In this document: piece after piece, positions 20,985 to 31,870 of the stretch
Layout: the number at the start of each line of letters is the position of its first letter
Numbering within the stretch: position 1 is the stretch's first letter
Assembly (NCBI GenBank): GCA_011634665.1
Contig: WAEK01000002.1
Span: 2,376,501 to 2,440,500 of the forward strand
DNA length: 64,000 nt
Origin: Mortierella sp. BCC40632
Lineage: Eukaryota; Mortierellomycota; Mortierellomycetes; Mortierellales; Mortierellaceae
Direction: 5' to 3'
Translations under genes and position numbers: made by a program
Notes under the pieces: generated by a model
Told to the model about the DNA's origin: nothing
The model's database searches: none
Seen by the model: only the letters and a program-made list of their open reading frames with translations

Positions 20985-21195
20985 CTGCCCTAGTTGTAGT
21001 CCCTGCCTTTGACTTGCCCCTCTGCGGGTGCTCATTGTACCCTGGTCTTTTTCCTCTTCTCTGGATCGCCTTCCACCTATTCTCTTACTTTTTTTTCCTT
21101 TTCCTTGGTGGATTGAGGACTAGATAGCCACGTCTGGAAAACATGGGACGGTGCGCACAAATGAATAAAACCCCTAACGGGGCCTAAAAAAAAAA
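20985..21195 (+). mobile_element. LINE-B 3' tail overlapping the right arm
   Basis: CTGCCCTAGTTGTAG, CCTTTGACTTGCCCC and GCGGGTGCTC are LINE-B coding-end/UTR words. CACGTCTGGAAAACATGGGACG, AATAAAACCCCTAACGGGGCC and an A-run at 21186-21196 complete the tail. The part from 21075 on is also the inner half of the right arm, mirrored at 12228-12342. Confidence 0.7.
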
Positions 21196-21412
21196 AGGAA
21201 GAAAGAAAAAGCTGGGACTGTAGATAAATGTGAGAGCAGAACGTTGAGATATGTGTGAAGAGTAAGTAAGCTGGAGGCCTTTTTCAGGAGATATGTGTGA
21301 GAATAAGCGTCTCACACATATGTGAGATTAAGAAAAAAAATGAGTTTGAGAGCTATTCTCACATATGACTGAGAATAAGCCGCTCACATATATGTGAGAA
21401 TATCTTCATCCT
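21075..21412 (-). repeat. Right inverted arm of the 9.4-kb MULE-type element
   Basis: Mirror of 12010-12342. Going outward it has the LINE-B tail, GGGACTGTAGATAAATGTGAG, the palindrome cluster (GAGATATGTGTGA, CTCACACATATGTGAG, CTCACATATATGTGAG at 21240-21402) and a T-run at 21411. Differences from the left arm are few (for example CACATATATGTG here against CACATTATATGTG there). Confidence 0.85.
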
Positions 21413-21837
21413 TTTTTTTTTTTATAACAAGGATGAACTTATTCTCACATATGTGTGAGCGTCTTAATTTCACACACATCCACTTTTGCACGGAGTTAGT
21501 ACGGAAATTTTTGCACGGAGCTGAGTGCAGAAAATTCAGAGGGGTCTAGAAGTCAAATTGTGAGCTGGAAAATTACATGGAGTTAGTACGACCATTTTGG
21601 AATTTGGTCTTTGGGCTCCTGACGCACAAACCCAAGGCCCCATCTCCTGGAAATTCGTCAGGAGGCGTCGAGCGATCATCCCTACCAGATGATTTCAAAA
21701 AAATCGCAAGTTGAGGCACCCAACCCACTTTAATCGGCAAAAAAGGTGGTTATATGTGAGAATAAGCCGCTCACACTATATGTGAAAATAAGTTTTTTCT
21801 TATAACAATCTGTTTCCGCTGGAATAGCCGTGCAGGC
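21413..21837. repeat. Flank with further copies of the arm palindromes
   Basis: Just outside the right arm, ATAACAAGG is followed by CTTATTCTCACATATGTGTGAGCG (21435-21458). At 21756-21814 a second block, GAGAATAAGCCGCTCACA then TATATGTGAAAATAAG and TTATAACAA, repeats the outermost 45 bp of the right arm. Three related words, CACGGAGTTAGTACGG, CACGGAGCTGAGTGC and CATGGAGTTAGTACG, occur between 21495 and 21592. I see no gene. Confidence 0.6.
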
Positions 21838-21975
21838 AAAACTAAACTAAGAAAACCTAATCTAGCCCCGGCCACCGCTTTGCGGTGGCAACCCTCCATC
21901 AGCCATAATAGCTCACGTGGCTGTTGCCCCGAGCAACGATTGCCGTCTCTCTCGAGACGTTTAAATAGTTGAGAA
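21838..21975 (-). repeat. LINE-A 3' UTR relic, minus strand
   Basis: Reverse complement of 3168-3310 with moderate divergence; CACCGC-TTT-GCGGTG, the UTR hairpin, is retained with a different loop. It marks a minus-strand LINE-A fragment next to the right arm of the MULE-type element. Confidence 0.7.
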
Positions 21976-22017
21976 AAAGATCGTTACTGGAACTCTGCAC
22001 TAGAGTTTATGACCATG

Positions 22018-23400
22018 TTTTTTTTTTTTTTTTTTTTTTTATTGGCCTCGTGAGAAGTTTTATTAGTCGGCGCGCACCCATCCCACGATCTGCTGACATG
22101 GCCACCTAGTTCTCAAAAATTACACTGCCCTAAATCAAAGGAATAGAGGAAAAAAATAAAAGGTGGAGGACGACCTAGAAACGATATTGCTACTAAAAAA
22201 AAAAAAAAAAAAAAATGCAAAGTGGAAAAAGACCAGGGTACAAAGAGCACCCGCAGAGGAGGCAAGTCAAAAGGCAGGATCTACGAACTAAGGAGAAAGG
22301 TCCGAGTGGTCCAGGAGCTGCGAGAGCGTCTCCCAATCAAGCAAGTCGACGTCAGCAACGTCAGCACGCCTGATGTCGGACGGCTTCGGCCTTGCGCGCG
22401 AAGATGAAGGAGTGTACTCCCCTGGCATGTCTAAATAGGGACCGTAGCCAGAGGTAGGCCACATCCAACCAAATGTCTCCTCCTCCTCCTTGGACACCAC
22501 AATGTACGGAGGGTGATTCCAGGTCTTATGCATTCGCTTAAAATTGGCACCTGGAGTTGCTGTTGCGTTTGGATTTGTTGCTTGCTGTTTGTTGTCCTTG
22601 AGGATGGCTTGTTGGAGTGCTGTGTGTGCACAGAGCTTGAGGCTGTGGACGGTGAGCCAGAGGAGATCGTCCACTGCGCCATCTTTCGGGGGTTGTCCCG
22701 GAAGTGGCTTGTAGATGGCGACAAAAGTCCTCCAAATGCTGTACAGGACCACAGAGTGGATGTGTATTGCGATGGGGGGCAGGCTTTCAATTTCTGGTCA
22801 TCCCAGCATGCAATTGTCAGCCAGACAGCTGACGACCATGCCAGGGACGAGAGTGGTGATCCAGGAACGGGCGGCCTTCCAGAGGGCCCAGACTGCTCCA
22901 CAGTTGGCGAAGGCATGTCGAAGGTCCTCCATATGAGGCTCCTGCTCTGGGTAGTCAATGAGGCAGCGCTTGCGCTTGCCATTGACATCTTCCTTCCACT
23001 TGGCTCTGGCCTTGTCGGTGGTGATTTGCATGGTGAGCGAGGTTGAAAAGGAAAGACCTCTCTTTTGGTGTCCTGAGGGGGTGGTGTGTGCGCCTGAAGA
23101 CCGTGTCCCACCACTTGTCAGGATAGGGTTCGTTGTTCTGTGTAGGAGACTTGAGCCGCAGCCTACCGTAGACTGGGGCATGCGGGTCTTTACCTTGGTC
23201 GAACTTTTTCTGACAAGTGTTCTGCTTTCTGCTCTCCAGGTATTGACAAGCAGCGTGGACTGAGAACCCTTCAATGTTGATCTCTCCTGCGAAGACGGTC
23301 TCCCCTCTAACGTTCGAGTCTGTGTTAGGGTGAGGGTGAAGTCTGACGAAGGCCTACATCGCGTCAGGGACCACTATGGGGCGGTAATGTCTGCGGGAGT
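22018..23400 (-). mobile_element. Longest LINE-B copy in the window
   Basis: A T-run (22018-22039) marks the poly(A) end; next come GTTTTATTAGTCGGCGCGCACCC, the UTR, and then the coding end from 22288 up to about 23274. Upstream of that (to about 23400) the sequence no longer resembles the family. A plus-strand LINE-A-like relic starts there, so the two elements lie back to back. Confidence 0.75.
22288..23274 (-). pseudogene. LINE-B ORF2 C-terminal region with a single internal stop
   Basis: The frame runs from about 23274 to 22288 and is interrupted only by a TGA at about 22798, where the plus copy at 12670 has TGG (CMLGW). It therefore encodes about 328 residues of the family's ORF2 end. 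Features are a basic stretch KWKEDVNGKRKRCLIDYPEQ, the knuckle-like EDLRHAFANCGAVWALWKAA, SIWRTFVAIYK, DDLLWLTVHSLKLCAHTALQ and a C-terminal acidic tail DVADVDLLDWETLSQLL. H-x-F-x2-C followed by VW is typical of the zf-RVT end of LINE proteins, but the first Cys pair is incomplete. Confidence 0.7.
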
Positions 23401-23404
23401 GGGG

Positions 23405-23994
23405 TGAATGAGTCTGTGCTTCAGAGGAGTGGGTGAGGAGAGCAATCGCGTCGCTGGGGCAAAGGAGGGCGTATTGTGCAACTGCAGTAAATGGCGCAGC
23501 GATCCTATTCAGCTCATGGGACAAGGAGACAACGATCCACCTGGACAACACAGCGGTCATCACAGGCTTCAAAAGGCTGACAAAAGGGCGTGCAATTCGT
23601 AGGATTAAGCAGAGAGTTACAGATGAGGAGTGGTGGCCACTGGTGTAGAGAACATACTAAAGTCAGCATGAGCATACTACAGTCGAATAGGTCAGCGTTG
23701 GCGGCAATGAAGTGGCGGATAGCAGCAAACAAGAACCATAAGGGAGAAACACTGGTGTGGAAGCTACCTGAAAGGATGCAGGAAAAGTACATTTGCAGGG
23801 CAACGTTCATGGGAGAACCCGTGGAGGCGAGTGCTCGACATCTGCTCGAACTCCAATCCGCGAAGAGGATACATCACCACTGGCCCAGGCAGAACAAGAC
23901 CAGAAAGTATATTCACGACTGGGATGCATTCGAGTGGGGTCCAGTCTTGCATATCATCCATGACAAGAATCCCTTGAACAATCGAAAAGACTGA
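23405..23994 (+). pseudogene. Diverged LINE RNase H to ORF2 C-terminal fragment (family A related)
   Basis: An RNase H-like piece, TIHLDNTAVITGFKRL (compare RVELDNEGVVDQF in LINE-A), is followed after a stop and shift by VWKLPERMQEKY. RIHHHWPRQNKTRKYI and EWGPVLHIIHDKN align with the LINE-A words RRHQAWLAQKRTKRAI and DWSSTLAHIHD. Order and spacing agree with LINE-A, so this is a related, older element. Frames are broken at about 23645. Confidence 0.6.
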
Positions 23995-24046
23995 AGCCAT
24001 ACCTTGATTTTTTTTTTTTTTTTAACAAACTGAAGCCACACCTTGA
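23991..24046. repeat. T-run flanked by a 17-bp direct duplication
   Basis: CTGAAGCCATACCTTGA (23991-24007) and CTGAAGCCACACCTTGA (24030-24046) differ at one base and bracket 16 T residues plus AACAAA. This looks like a minimal retro-insertion with its target duplication, or a slippage duplication. Confidence 0.55.
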
Positions 24047-24249
24047 AGAGGTGTATAGAGAAGCAGACGAGACAGTGTTGGCAACGTTCAAGGGAAGAGA
24101 AGACTGGATCATCATGTAGTGTTTCTCATAACTCGCACCAGTCCGAACTTTAGAATAAGAATTTACTCCTTTTCAATTGCGCACAGACCTCTTCTGCAGT
24201 TTGAGGCTTTGAGCCAAATTTTGAGCCTGGATGAGAAAAAAGTGTGCGC

Positions 24250-24672
24250 GGGTGCTATTCTTATTGGCCTCATTCGTGCTCTGCAAAGGACATGGCCACT
24301 GCTGCCTCTTTTTAGAAAAAAAAGTCATCGAAGAAAAAAAAAGGGGGGGAAGTGGAGAAAGACAAAGCAGATGGGCGAAATTAAGATAGAGCATAAGTGT
24401 GTACTATCAAGGAGGCGGGCCAAGGGGCAGCTCTAGAGTTAAGAAAGGGAGTCCGAGAGATCCAGGAGTGGGTCACATCGCACCCAAGATTACCCCCTCT
24501 TCTTTGGTCGCAGCAATGTGAGGATGATATTGCACACCTGCTTGTAGTGGCGATCCATTGGGGTCGCGTCAAGTCCTAGGGACTGACTCTGGCTATCTCT
24601 GAGGTTGGCTTGGGCGCCACTCGTTCCCGCAGTTTGAGTATATCGATTGTGAGCCAGAGTAAATGGTCCGCT
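24250..24672 (-). mobile_element. Diverged LINE-B 3' fragment
   Basis: TCTGCAAAGGACATGGCCACTGCTGCCTC, an A/G-rich stretch, then AGGAGGCGGGCCAAGGGGCAG and GGAGTCCGAGAGATCCAGGAG follow the order seen at 22075-22330. TTGGCTTGGGCGCCACTCG and GATTGTGAGCCAGAGTAAATGG correspond to the coding part near 22605-22675. No open frame remains. Confidence 0.6.
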
Positions 24673-24674
24673 GT

Positions 24675-24905
24675 AGGAAAAAGGTGTTAACAATGGATGC
24701 CATCTAAAAAGACAACACATGGGTACAACGGGTCACGCAAGGAGATGGCAATTCTATCACTCATGCGATGTGGGAGATGGCGATCGGGGTATCTGGATGC
24801 TGTAGTTTCCAAAACTAACTAGTGTTTCATGTGGTAACAGGATGGATCGTCTTAAATAAATATTAGACTCTGCATGCCTACGCGAGATCCTTGTTAACGA
24901 AAAGA
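24675..24905 (+). mobile_element. Orphan LINE-A 3' tail (second copy of the 3393-3660 repeat)
   Basis: Landmarks GGAAAAAGGTGTTAAC, ACTCATGCGATGTGGGAGATGG, GGTATCTGGA, GTAACAGGATGGATC and CTCTGCATGCCTACGCGAGATCC match 3393-3660 in order. The terminal palindrome is decayed (CCTACGCGAG) and the poly(A) is reduced to GAAAAG, so this copy is older. Confidence 0.65.
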
Positions 24906-26033
24906 TATCAAGTCTACTGGCATCGCAGGATATGACAAGAGCGTTGCGCTACTGATAGAGGTAGTTAGAGTAGAGCTGGTAGAGCCTTTCCTCCTCTTGG
25001 AAGGATACCTGGAGTTTCTTCGTCGTCTGGAGGGGTTCGTGGAGTCCTATCTGGACGACCATCAGACGCCAGCAAGGATTTGTATTTAGGTGGCTCGATG
25101 TCTGGGTTTGGTATAGGTAACAGGATGTTGGCTACACAGCCACCCCTACCTTGTCTTTGTTCCATTGCCTTACTTGACCCTTGGCTGGGCCTTGTCCACA
25201 ACATTTTCAAATGTTCAAACATGAGCTCGGTCCGCTTGAGACAAATGTCAGTAACAGCTTGAGTGTCAACATGATGAGGATTCTTGTAGATTACAGTATT
25301 TTTCAGTCTTGTAGTCTAGCGAAACATCGGGAACCTGTATTAACAGCAAGAGAAATCGCGACTTTGGCTGCAGATAGTATTTTCTACCCCTCTAGACTGG
25401 CTAGTAAAACTGACTACTCTTGTCCAAAATAGAGACACGTCCGCATCTCACCAATATCATTCTGCTCCCCAACCTTTCCATATTTCCTAGGAGGGCTAAT
25501 AACTTGGAGTAAATAACTATGTAAGAATAAATCGGCGGTATTAGTGGGTTTTCTGTATTCATTTTATTCATAGAGGCTCGTTCTCTATTTTGGTCCGACG
25601 CCTGATAAAGCAAGAGTAATTATATTGCTCGCTGGAAAATTAGACCAAACGCCTTACTAATGTTCTCTAGTATGGAGCCCTGTTTTTTTTTTTTTTTTTT
25701 TTTTATTAGTGGAGGTCATATACAGGTTACTTTTGGAAGAAAGAGAAAAAACGAAAGGGTGTTTAAAAAAAAGAAAGAAAAAAGAAAAAGAAGAATAAAT
25801 ACGAAATAAACAAGGAGGGTTTTTAGTGTATGAACAGGATTACTTTTTTTTTTCTGAATGGCCGTGGATATCGATACAAATAGTAAATACTTTTCGGGGG
25901 ACGTGTTCTTTACAAATAAAAATAAAATATACATGGGGGAGGGGGAATGAGTTCGCATTTGTCGTAAGAAAAGAAAAAGTCAAAGGGGATAAAGAAAGAA
26001 AAAAAAATAAAGCAGGGGAAACAGAATCATCTT
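24906..26033. other. Spacer 3' of the large Ser-rich gene, no gene seen
   Basis: This holds a T-run at about 25683-25704 and AT-rich sequence that probably includes the 3' UTR of the minus-strand gene ending at 26034. A short minus frame (24965-25222, with TPRTPPDDEETPG) has no recognisable relatives and I do not call it. Confidence 0.4.
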
Positions 26034-29000
26034 TTACATATCGAAAAAGTCACTCCATTGGTACATATCCTTTCCAGAATGCAGCGTTTCCAAGGTCGAG
26101 GTCGAAATCGATGGCTCGGCTTTGTATCGTGCTCGATTAGGCGCTGCTGTTGTCGCTGTTGTCGACTGGAATTTGGAGGTAGATGTCGAGGCCGATAATT
26201 CAACCATCGACAGGGCCCTAGTTCGTTTACGAGGAAGTGTACTCGCTGCCATGATTCGGTCGCGATCACTCTGACTCGCACGGCGGATATGATCTCCAGT
26301 GGTGCTGATGGTAGGAGCAGCCTTATTGCTACTGCTGCTGTCGTTGCTGCTAAGGCCACTGGTGCTCCTGATCAGGCTGTTCATAACCGCTCCGACAAGA
26401 CTAGTGTGGAGAGCGGCGCCCCATCGATTAAAGGCATTATTCGTCCGTATGTTATCTTCTTCCTGGGATGTCTGTTGGTCGTCATTAGGATCATCTTGAC
26501 TAGGAATAGTTTTATCACCATTGGTGTTGTCGGTGTCGTGGTCGTCATTGTTATCATTGGTCTTATTATTATTATTGTTGCTGTTGTGGGTAGCGGTGGT
26601 GTCATGGTCATCATCAATGGGGTCATCGTCCTGTCGGAGGGTAAGTTCCTGAGCCATCTCCAGGTCTGCCACAATCTCGTCTATGTCTAACATAGTCTGT
26701 CGTCGTGGAGACGAGAGTGGAGAAGAGGGTCGTGAGGAGGGAGGTGAACGAGGTGAAGACCATCCCGAGCCTGAGCCTACATTGCTCTTTACACTGCTTC
26801 CTCCTCCTCCTACTCTGTTACTCTGGTTGAAAGGGCTGCTGCTCGTACTTGTTCCGACAGTAGATGCAGAACGTAATAATGGACGTCGGATCCATGGTGT
26901 TGATGAGGTCGAACCGATCGTAGTCACCGTTGTTGAAGATGTTGAGGGGTGGTAAGTTCGTAGTGAAGGCAACGCCGATGTACTCTGGACCCTGTACGGT
27001 TGAATTAACTGTTTTCGTTGTGAGTCTTGCAAGAGATGTGGGGTCTTCATCGGTCGAGACAGGATCGAGTCCAACAGGACTGAAGCCGAGACCGGCACCC
27101 CACCTACCGCCATGGAGTTGGCTGTTTCTGCTGAGTTGGGCGAAGCTGTAGTCTCGGGCCAAGAAAACGTTCCCGTTGCAGTTGGGGATGAGGGACTTTC
27201 GGGTGTGTCGTAACCGCTCACGGATCCAGGACCCCCTCCAGAGAGCCAGCTACTTCCAGACTCACGACGACGCAGACTAGCTGTTGCAGGTGTAGTCGAC
27301 AAGGCTGTTGCTGCCGCCACAGCGAGTTGCGCTGAGGATAGAGAAATTGTCGAAGGAGTCGAGGTGATGGCAACCAAGGAGGTGTACGAGGTGGATACCG
27401 GTTGTGCCAGAGTTGGGTGGCAAGAGCAAGAAATAGAAGGTCGGCTCTTGGTTCCAAGGATCCGACTCTGGCTACGCGAGACTGGGTAGCGGGATGGCGA
27501 GGAAGGAGTCGATGGAGGCGGCGAGACCAAGGAAGCAGCCGCGACGGCAAGAGAAGAGGAGGCAGAGTCAGCGGGATCCATGGGTGAGGATGGGATCGCT
27601 AGAGAAGAGGATCGAGAGACTGTAACAGTCGAAGGAGGCGTGACCAAGAGGCGCGAGGTAGACGGGTGCTGTATCACGGGGACACTTGCTACGGACGCAC
27701 GACACGACGATGGCTCTTTGGGTTCTTCCACAGGAAGAAAATGAGACTCAGATGAATTAGCTGTCGTGGCCTGGATTTCATCTGTCTCCTCCGCCTGAGC
27801 CTTCTCCATGGAGCTTGGCCCTGCCAGCGCACGGTTATAGACAAGCTCGTTCTCCTGTGGATGTGTCGCCTGCTCAGACTCTGGATAGGTCTCATTAATA
27901 CTAGACGGCGTCCCTGGTGTCCCAAGCTCTGATCGGTCGATTGCTTTGCCTTTCCAGCGTGCTCCATAGAACGAACCTCGATAAGGGCGACGCAGGCTTC
28001 CTGCTCGACTCGGAACAAAGCTAGTGTCAATAGACAGAAGCGAAGTTCTGCGCTTGTCTCGAAGATCTTCTTCATCTGTCTCTTCATCTTCTTCTTGGAT
28101 GATGCTAGTCGACAGGCGGTGGAACGAGCGTTGGTAGTGCGGTACACCAGATTCGAGAGCTGACTCTTCTTCATCCGAGTACTCATCCACATCCTCGTTG
28201 TCGTCATCCTCTTCCGAGACGAGGCTATCATTGCGGGCACCGTTGATGTAGTACTGGAACTTTCCATTGCGTACCATTACGAGCATATGTCCACTGGAGC
28301 GTGGCGACTTAGGCGACTCGACGATGGCTGCAGGAGCTAGAACATATGGCGCCTCTGGATCTTCTTGCTGGGACTCCTGTTGCTCACACCCTTCTTGTGC
28401 TGCAGCTACAGAGACAACCTCTGAATGCGGACTGGATTGGCCAAGAGCATTGTCGTGCCTCATTCGCTCCAATGACCGGTTCTCCCCTTGGAGACGGAGA
28501 CGCTCCAGACGCTGACGTTCCTCCTGGAGTAGGAGTTTATCCAGGGGCATAATATGATTCTGGGACGCATATTGGCCTGGACGGCAAACAAGCAAATCAC
28601 TCTTGTCAAAGCTGGTTTTATTGGGGCTGCTGCCGCCACTGCCTCGGCTCTGGTCGCAGCCGTCGTGCAGGGATGCAGAGGAACAAGCGTCACTAGGATC
28701 GCTGTGGGCGCCGGGTGACCCTACAATGTGGAATTAAATTAGGTGTATTATTGAGTTTCTTGTAATAGCCCTGATGGCCAAAGGACGATGCCACCACCAA
28801 ATTGCCCTTGCCCACCGCCTCATCGCCCTTGCCCTGACCAGCACCCTGGCCATTTCCTCTCCAATAGCCACTGCCCCCGCCTCCAGCACCACTATCGGTC
28901 GACCAGCGGCCACCCACTTCTCTTTCGCTCAGGCGGGATCTGACCAAACTGCCAGCCCGAACGCCTGGACGAGCTCCAGCTCCAGTTCCAGGATCATTCA

Positions 29001-31647
29001 CGTCTTTAGCCACAACCGCCTCCCCCTTGATGTTGATTGAATTACTTGAGCTCTGCACGGCATCCGAGGAAGAGTCCTGCTTGTCCAAGGTCGACTTTGC
29101 CGCCACCATCGTCGTCGTAGTCGGGGTATTCGAAGCTCCTTCCATCATCATCATCATCATCACCGGGTCCTGGCTCATCGTCGTCACTGCCGTCAGCTCT
29201 GGTTTGGCCGTCTCTGCAGACACAAATAGGATCCCACTGTTAGGCTGTCTTCGCTGTCGTAGAGTCCGGTCCCCGGAGAGGCTCATAGCCTTGGTCGCTA
29301 TAGAGCCATCTCCCAGTCCCTGCTCCTCCTCGTCACTGCTGCCTAGATTGACACCATCTTGGCTACGCTTGTGACGATGGCTCTGACCGGGCTTTCTCCG
29401 AGAGATTTCTTTAGGACCATTGCTGGATGAGTTCCGGGCGAGGGTCGAGTCCGAATCCGAGGCAGTGGTTTCGGTGAGGTGTGGGGTTTCAAATCGATCT
29501 GCCATTGCCTGGACAAAATTTTGTTGAGGAGTAATCTCTTGTTGCGCTATCGATCGCTCCTTCAACCGTCGCATGTCCTCTAACAGCCTCGAGGAGACTC
29601 TAGGCAGAGAGCTATCAGAGCCATTGCTGCTGATACGACTTTGTTCATCCAGGGCTCGTTTGCGATCCGTTTGATTGGGTTCCTGTTTCATAGCCGCAAT
29701 GTAGGCACTGTAGGACGAGTAACGGACGCGAGTGCCTCGACCTCGAATTGTCGACGTGGTCGCACTACTGGCACGACTTGAACGTCTTGACAAATCTGTC
29801 TCGGTAAACTCGGCCGTATCTAGGAGAGACGGCTGCAAGTCGGTTATGTCACTGAATTGATCATCTTCTTGGGGTCTACCATCCATAGTTGTTCCATCAC
29901 CTGACTCAAGATCCATCTCCTTCTCTGTCACCGAGACTTGTTCGTTGTCTGGAACAGGAACAGGAGCATTTGTCATCGTCATCAGGGTAGATGAAGGTCG
30001 ATTCGAGAACGAAGGGGTCCTTGCCATAGATAATCGCTGCGGCTTTTTACGACGACGTTCCCGGACATGACAGTGCTTTTGCCAGTAGTCGTTCCTTTCA
30101 GGATAGCCAGGAAAACTGGGGTCGTCCGAAAGCTTGACCCAATCCGAGTCGACAGTCAGTATTGAGGCCCGGTCCCATCTTTCGTCATAGTAGGGCTCAC
30201 TATACTGTCTCCAGTCGGACAGGTTAGCTCCAGGTTCAAGACGCTGATCTTCGTTCAGATCCCTCCTGTCCGTATCCTCCTGGGGCAGGTGCGAATCATC
30301 TCTTCCTCGGACCGATCCCGGACTAAGCTGGGACACATCGATCGGCACTCCATCACCATATTTGCCACCATACTGCTCTTCCGTCCTAAGCTGATGATGA
30401 CGCGCCTTGGACAATTTCGAGCGTGCTTTGGAAGGGAGATGGAAGGGAGAGAGTAGGGCTCTAGGACGGAGGAATAGAGGTGTTGAAGGGGATCGAGGCT
30501 TAGGAGTAGGGCAGTCCTCGTTCAGCAATGGCGTAGGGGGCGGTGCTGGTGCGGGCGTCGACTTGGATTTCTTGGACTGGTCGGCTTTGGGACCTGATAT
30601 CAAGATCCGGGGGCGCGTATCCAACTTTGGCAACTTTGGCAGCAGACTCTTGCGCTTCTTACGCTTCTGCAAAGGTTGTTGATGTTGTTGTGGCAAATGC
30701 AAGAAGTCTCCATGCTCCTGACTACCCCCTGGCATTCCTTGTTGATTTGGCATTGGCGTCGTCTCCTTCGCCTGTTCCTGAGCGAGCGAGGGTGATGAGT
30801 GTTTGGGTCGGAACGTGTTGGACAAAAAGGCGCCAATCGGGGCTGCCAGCTGGAGTGAATTAGCTGACAGACGTTTCTTCCTCGGCAGGGGTGCAAAGGG
30901 GTCTACTTCAGGATAGACCCCATCCACGGCGTCTGACCCGGGGTCAGCCTTGTTGGAGAAAAAGGAGCCAAGTTTGGAGGCGACTCCGAGACCCGTTCCT
31001 CCATGGTTAGGGCTCTGGTGGAGCTGCGTGGTGGACGGTGATTTGGAGACGGGCGGGGTGGTCGGCTCCGGGGAGGCAGTGAGGACGCCCCGTCCATGGG
31101 GCGTGGCAGGTGAGAATGGAGTGGCAGGCGAAGGGGGCAGACACATTTGGGGCGAGAGAGGACTGGCATCAAAGGAGGCCGACGTGGGCGTCCTCAGATC
31201 CGACAACAGGACAGGCATGCTGCTACTGCTGCTGCTGTCTTGACCATCCTGGTTTCTGCTACTGCTGTTTCCGTTGCCATTGCTGCCTGCTTCAGTTGCG
31301 ACCGTTGGATCAGTGAGATTCTCAGTGACAGAGTTGCTGTAGAGGTTGGATGCAGGCAAAGGTTTGTTCGAAAAACTCTTTCTTTGCTTTCCCTTGTCGA
31401 GCATACTGGCCGTGGAAGACTCTTTTCGAACTTTCCATTTGTCGAAGGAGAATCGCTTGTGCTTCAGCGGGGATGTTGGGCTCGCAACATCAGGCGAGTT
31501 GGCTGAGTGCGCTAGGCTGGTGCTGGCTGTCCCCATCGATCGCTCATGACGACTGGGACTGTGGAGAGGGGCAGTGGAGAGGGTCTTGCGGTGTTTGGAG
31601 TGGAAGGGGTTTGGTATCGTGTGAAAGAAGAGGTTCGTGATAGGCAT
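26034..31647 (-). CDS. Large Ser-rich disordered protein of about 1,830 residues, two exons
   Basis: I start at the ATG at 31647 (MPITNLFFHTIPNPF), the first Met after the microsatellite-bearing leader. Exon 1 is open to about 28735 and exon 2 from the acceptor TTGTAG at 28721 (coding from 28720) to the stop at 26034. No GT donor of strong consensus fits the required phase; GC donors at 28832 or 28811 (GCAAGG) would. The protein has many SP/TP sites, acidic patches (SEEDDDNEDVDEYSDEEE), poly-Ser, poly-Met and Asn/Asp/Thr runs. One ordered-looking segment is SGHMLVMVRNGKFQYYINGA (about 28290-28230). Others are SDWVKLSDDPSFPGYPER and LEDMRRLKERSIAQQE. I recognise no family; a scaffold or signalling role is only a guess. 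Confidence 0.75.
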
Positions 31648-31705
31648 GATGATGAGCGCCCCGATCAACGCGGGGAGAGAGAGACTGAAGCAAAAGGGAG
31701 AGAGA

Positions 31706-31730
31706 GAGATATATATATAGATATATATAT

Positions 31731-31785
<55 letters not shown>

Positions 31786-31812
31786 TATATAGATATATAG
31801 AGAGAGAGAGAG
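31706..31812. repeat. (TA)n and (GA)n microsatellite in the 5' leader
   Basis: Alternating TA dinucleotides with GA interruptions run from about 31706 to 31812, between the putative TATA box at 31871-31878 and the ATG at 31647, so they would be transcribed as leader of the minus-strand gene. Confidence 0.85.
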
Positions 31813-31870
31813 ACAGCAGTGGGAGAGGGGCCTCGAGGCGACTGAGAGAGGGTCGTGATGGAAAGGAGCG

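Larger units (their letters stand above)
12010..21412 (+). mobile_element. 9.4-kb Mutator-like element with Ulp1 protease and inverted-repeat arms
   Basis: The two inverted arms (12010-12342 and 21075-21412) enclose a MULE transposase gene, an Ulp1-like cysteine protease gene on the same strand, a minus-strand zinc-finger/coiled-coil gene, a minisatellite and a LINE-B insertion. MULEs typically have long terminal inverted repeats, and Ulp1-like domains are known from some plant MULEs (Kaonashi/KI type) and from KDZ transposons. The grouping of these genes in one mobile unit is inference: the arm ends lack a visible 8-11 bp target duplication, and the arms contain LINE-B sequence. Confidence 0.65.

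Noticed and set aside
24965..25222. Minus-strand frame with TPRTPPDDEETPG
   Set aside because: Short, no recognisable family, no promoter or partner exon, and placed in a repeat island.
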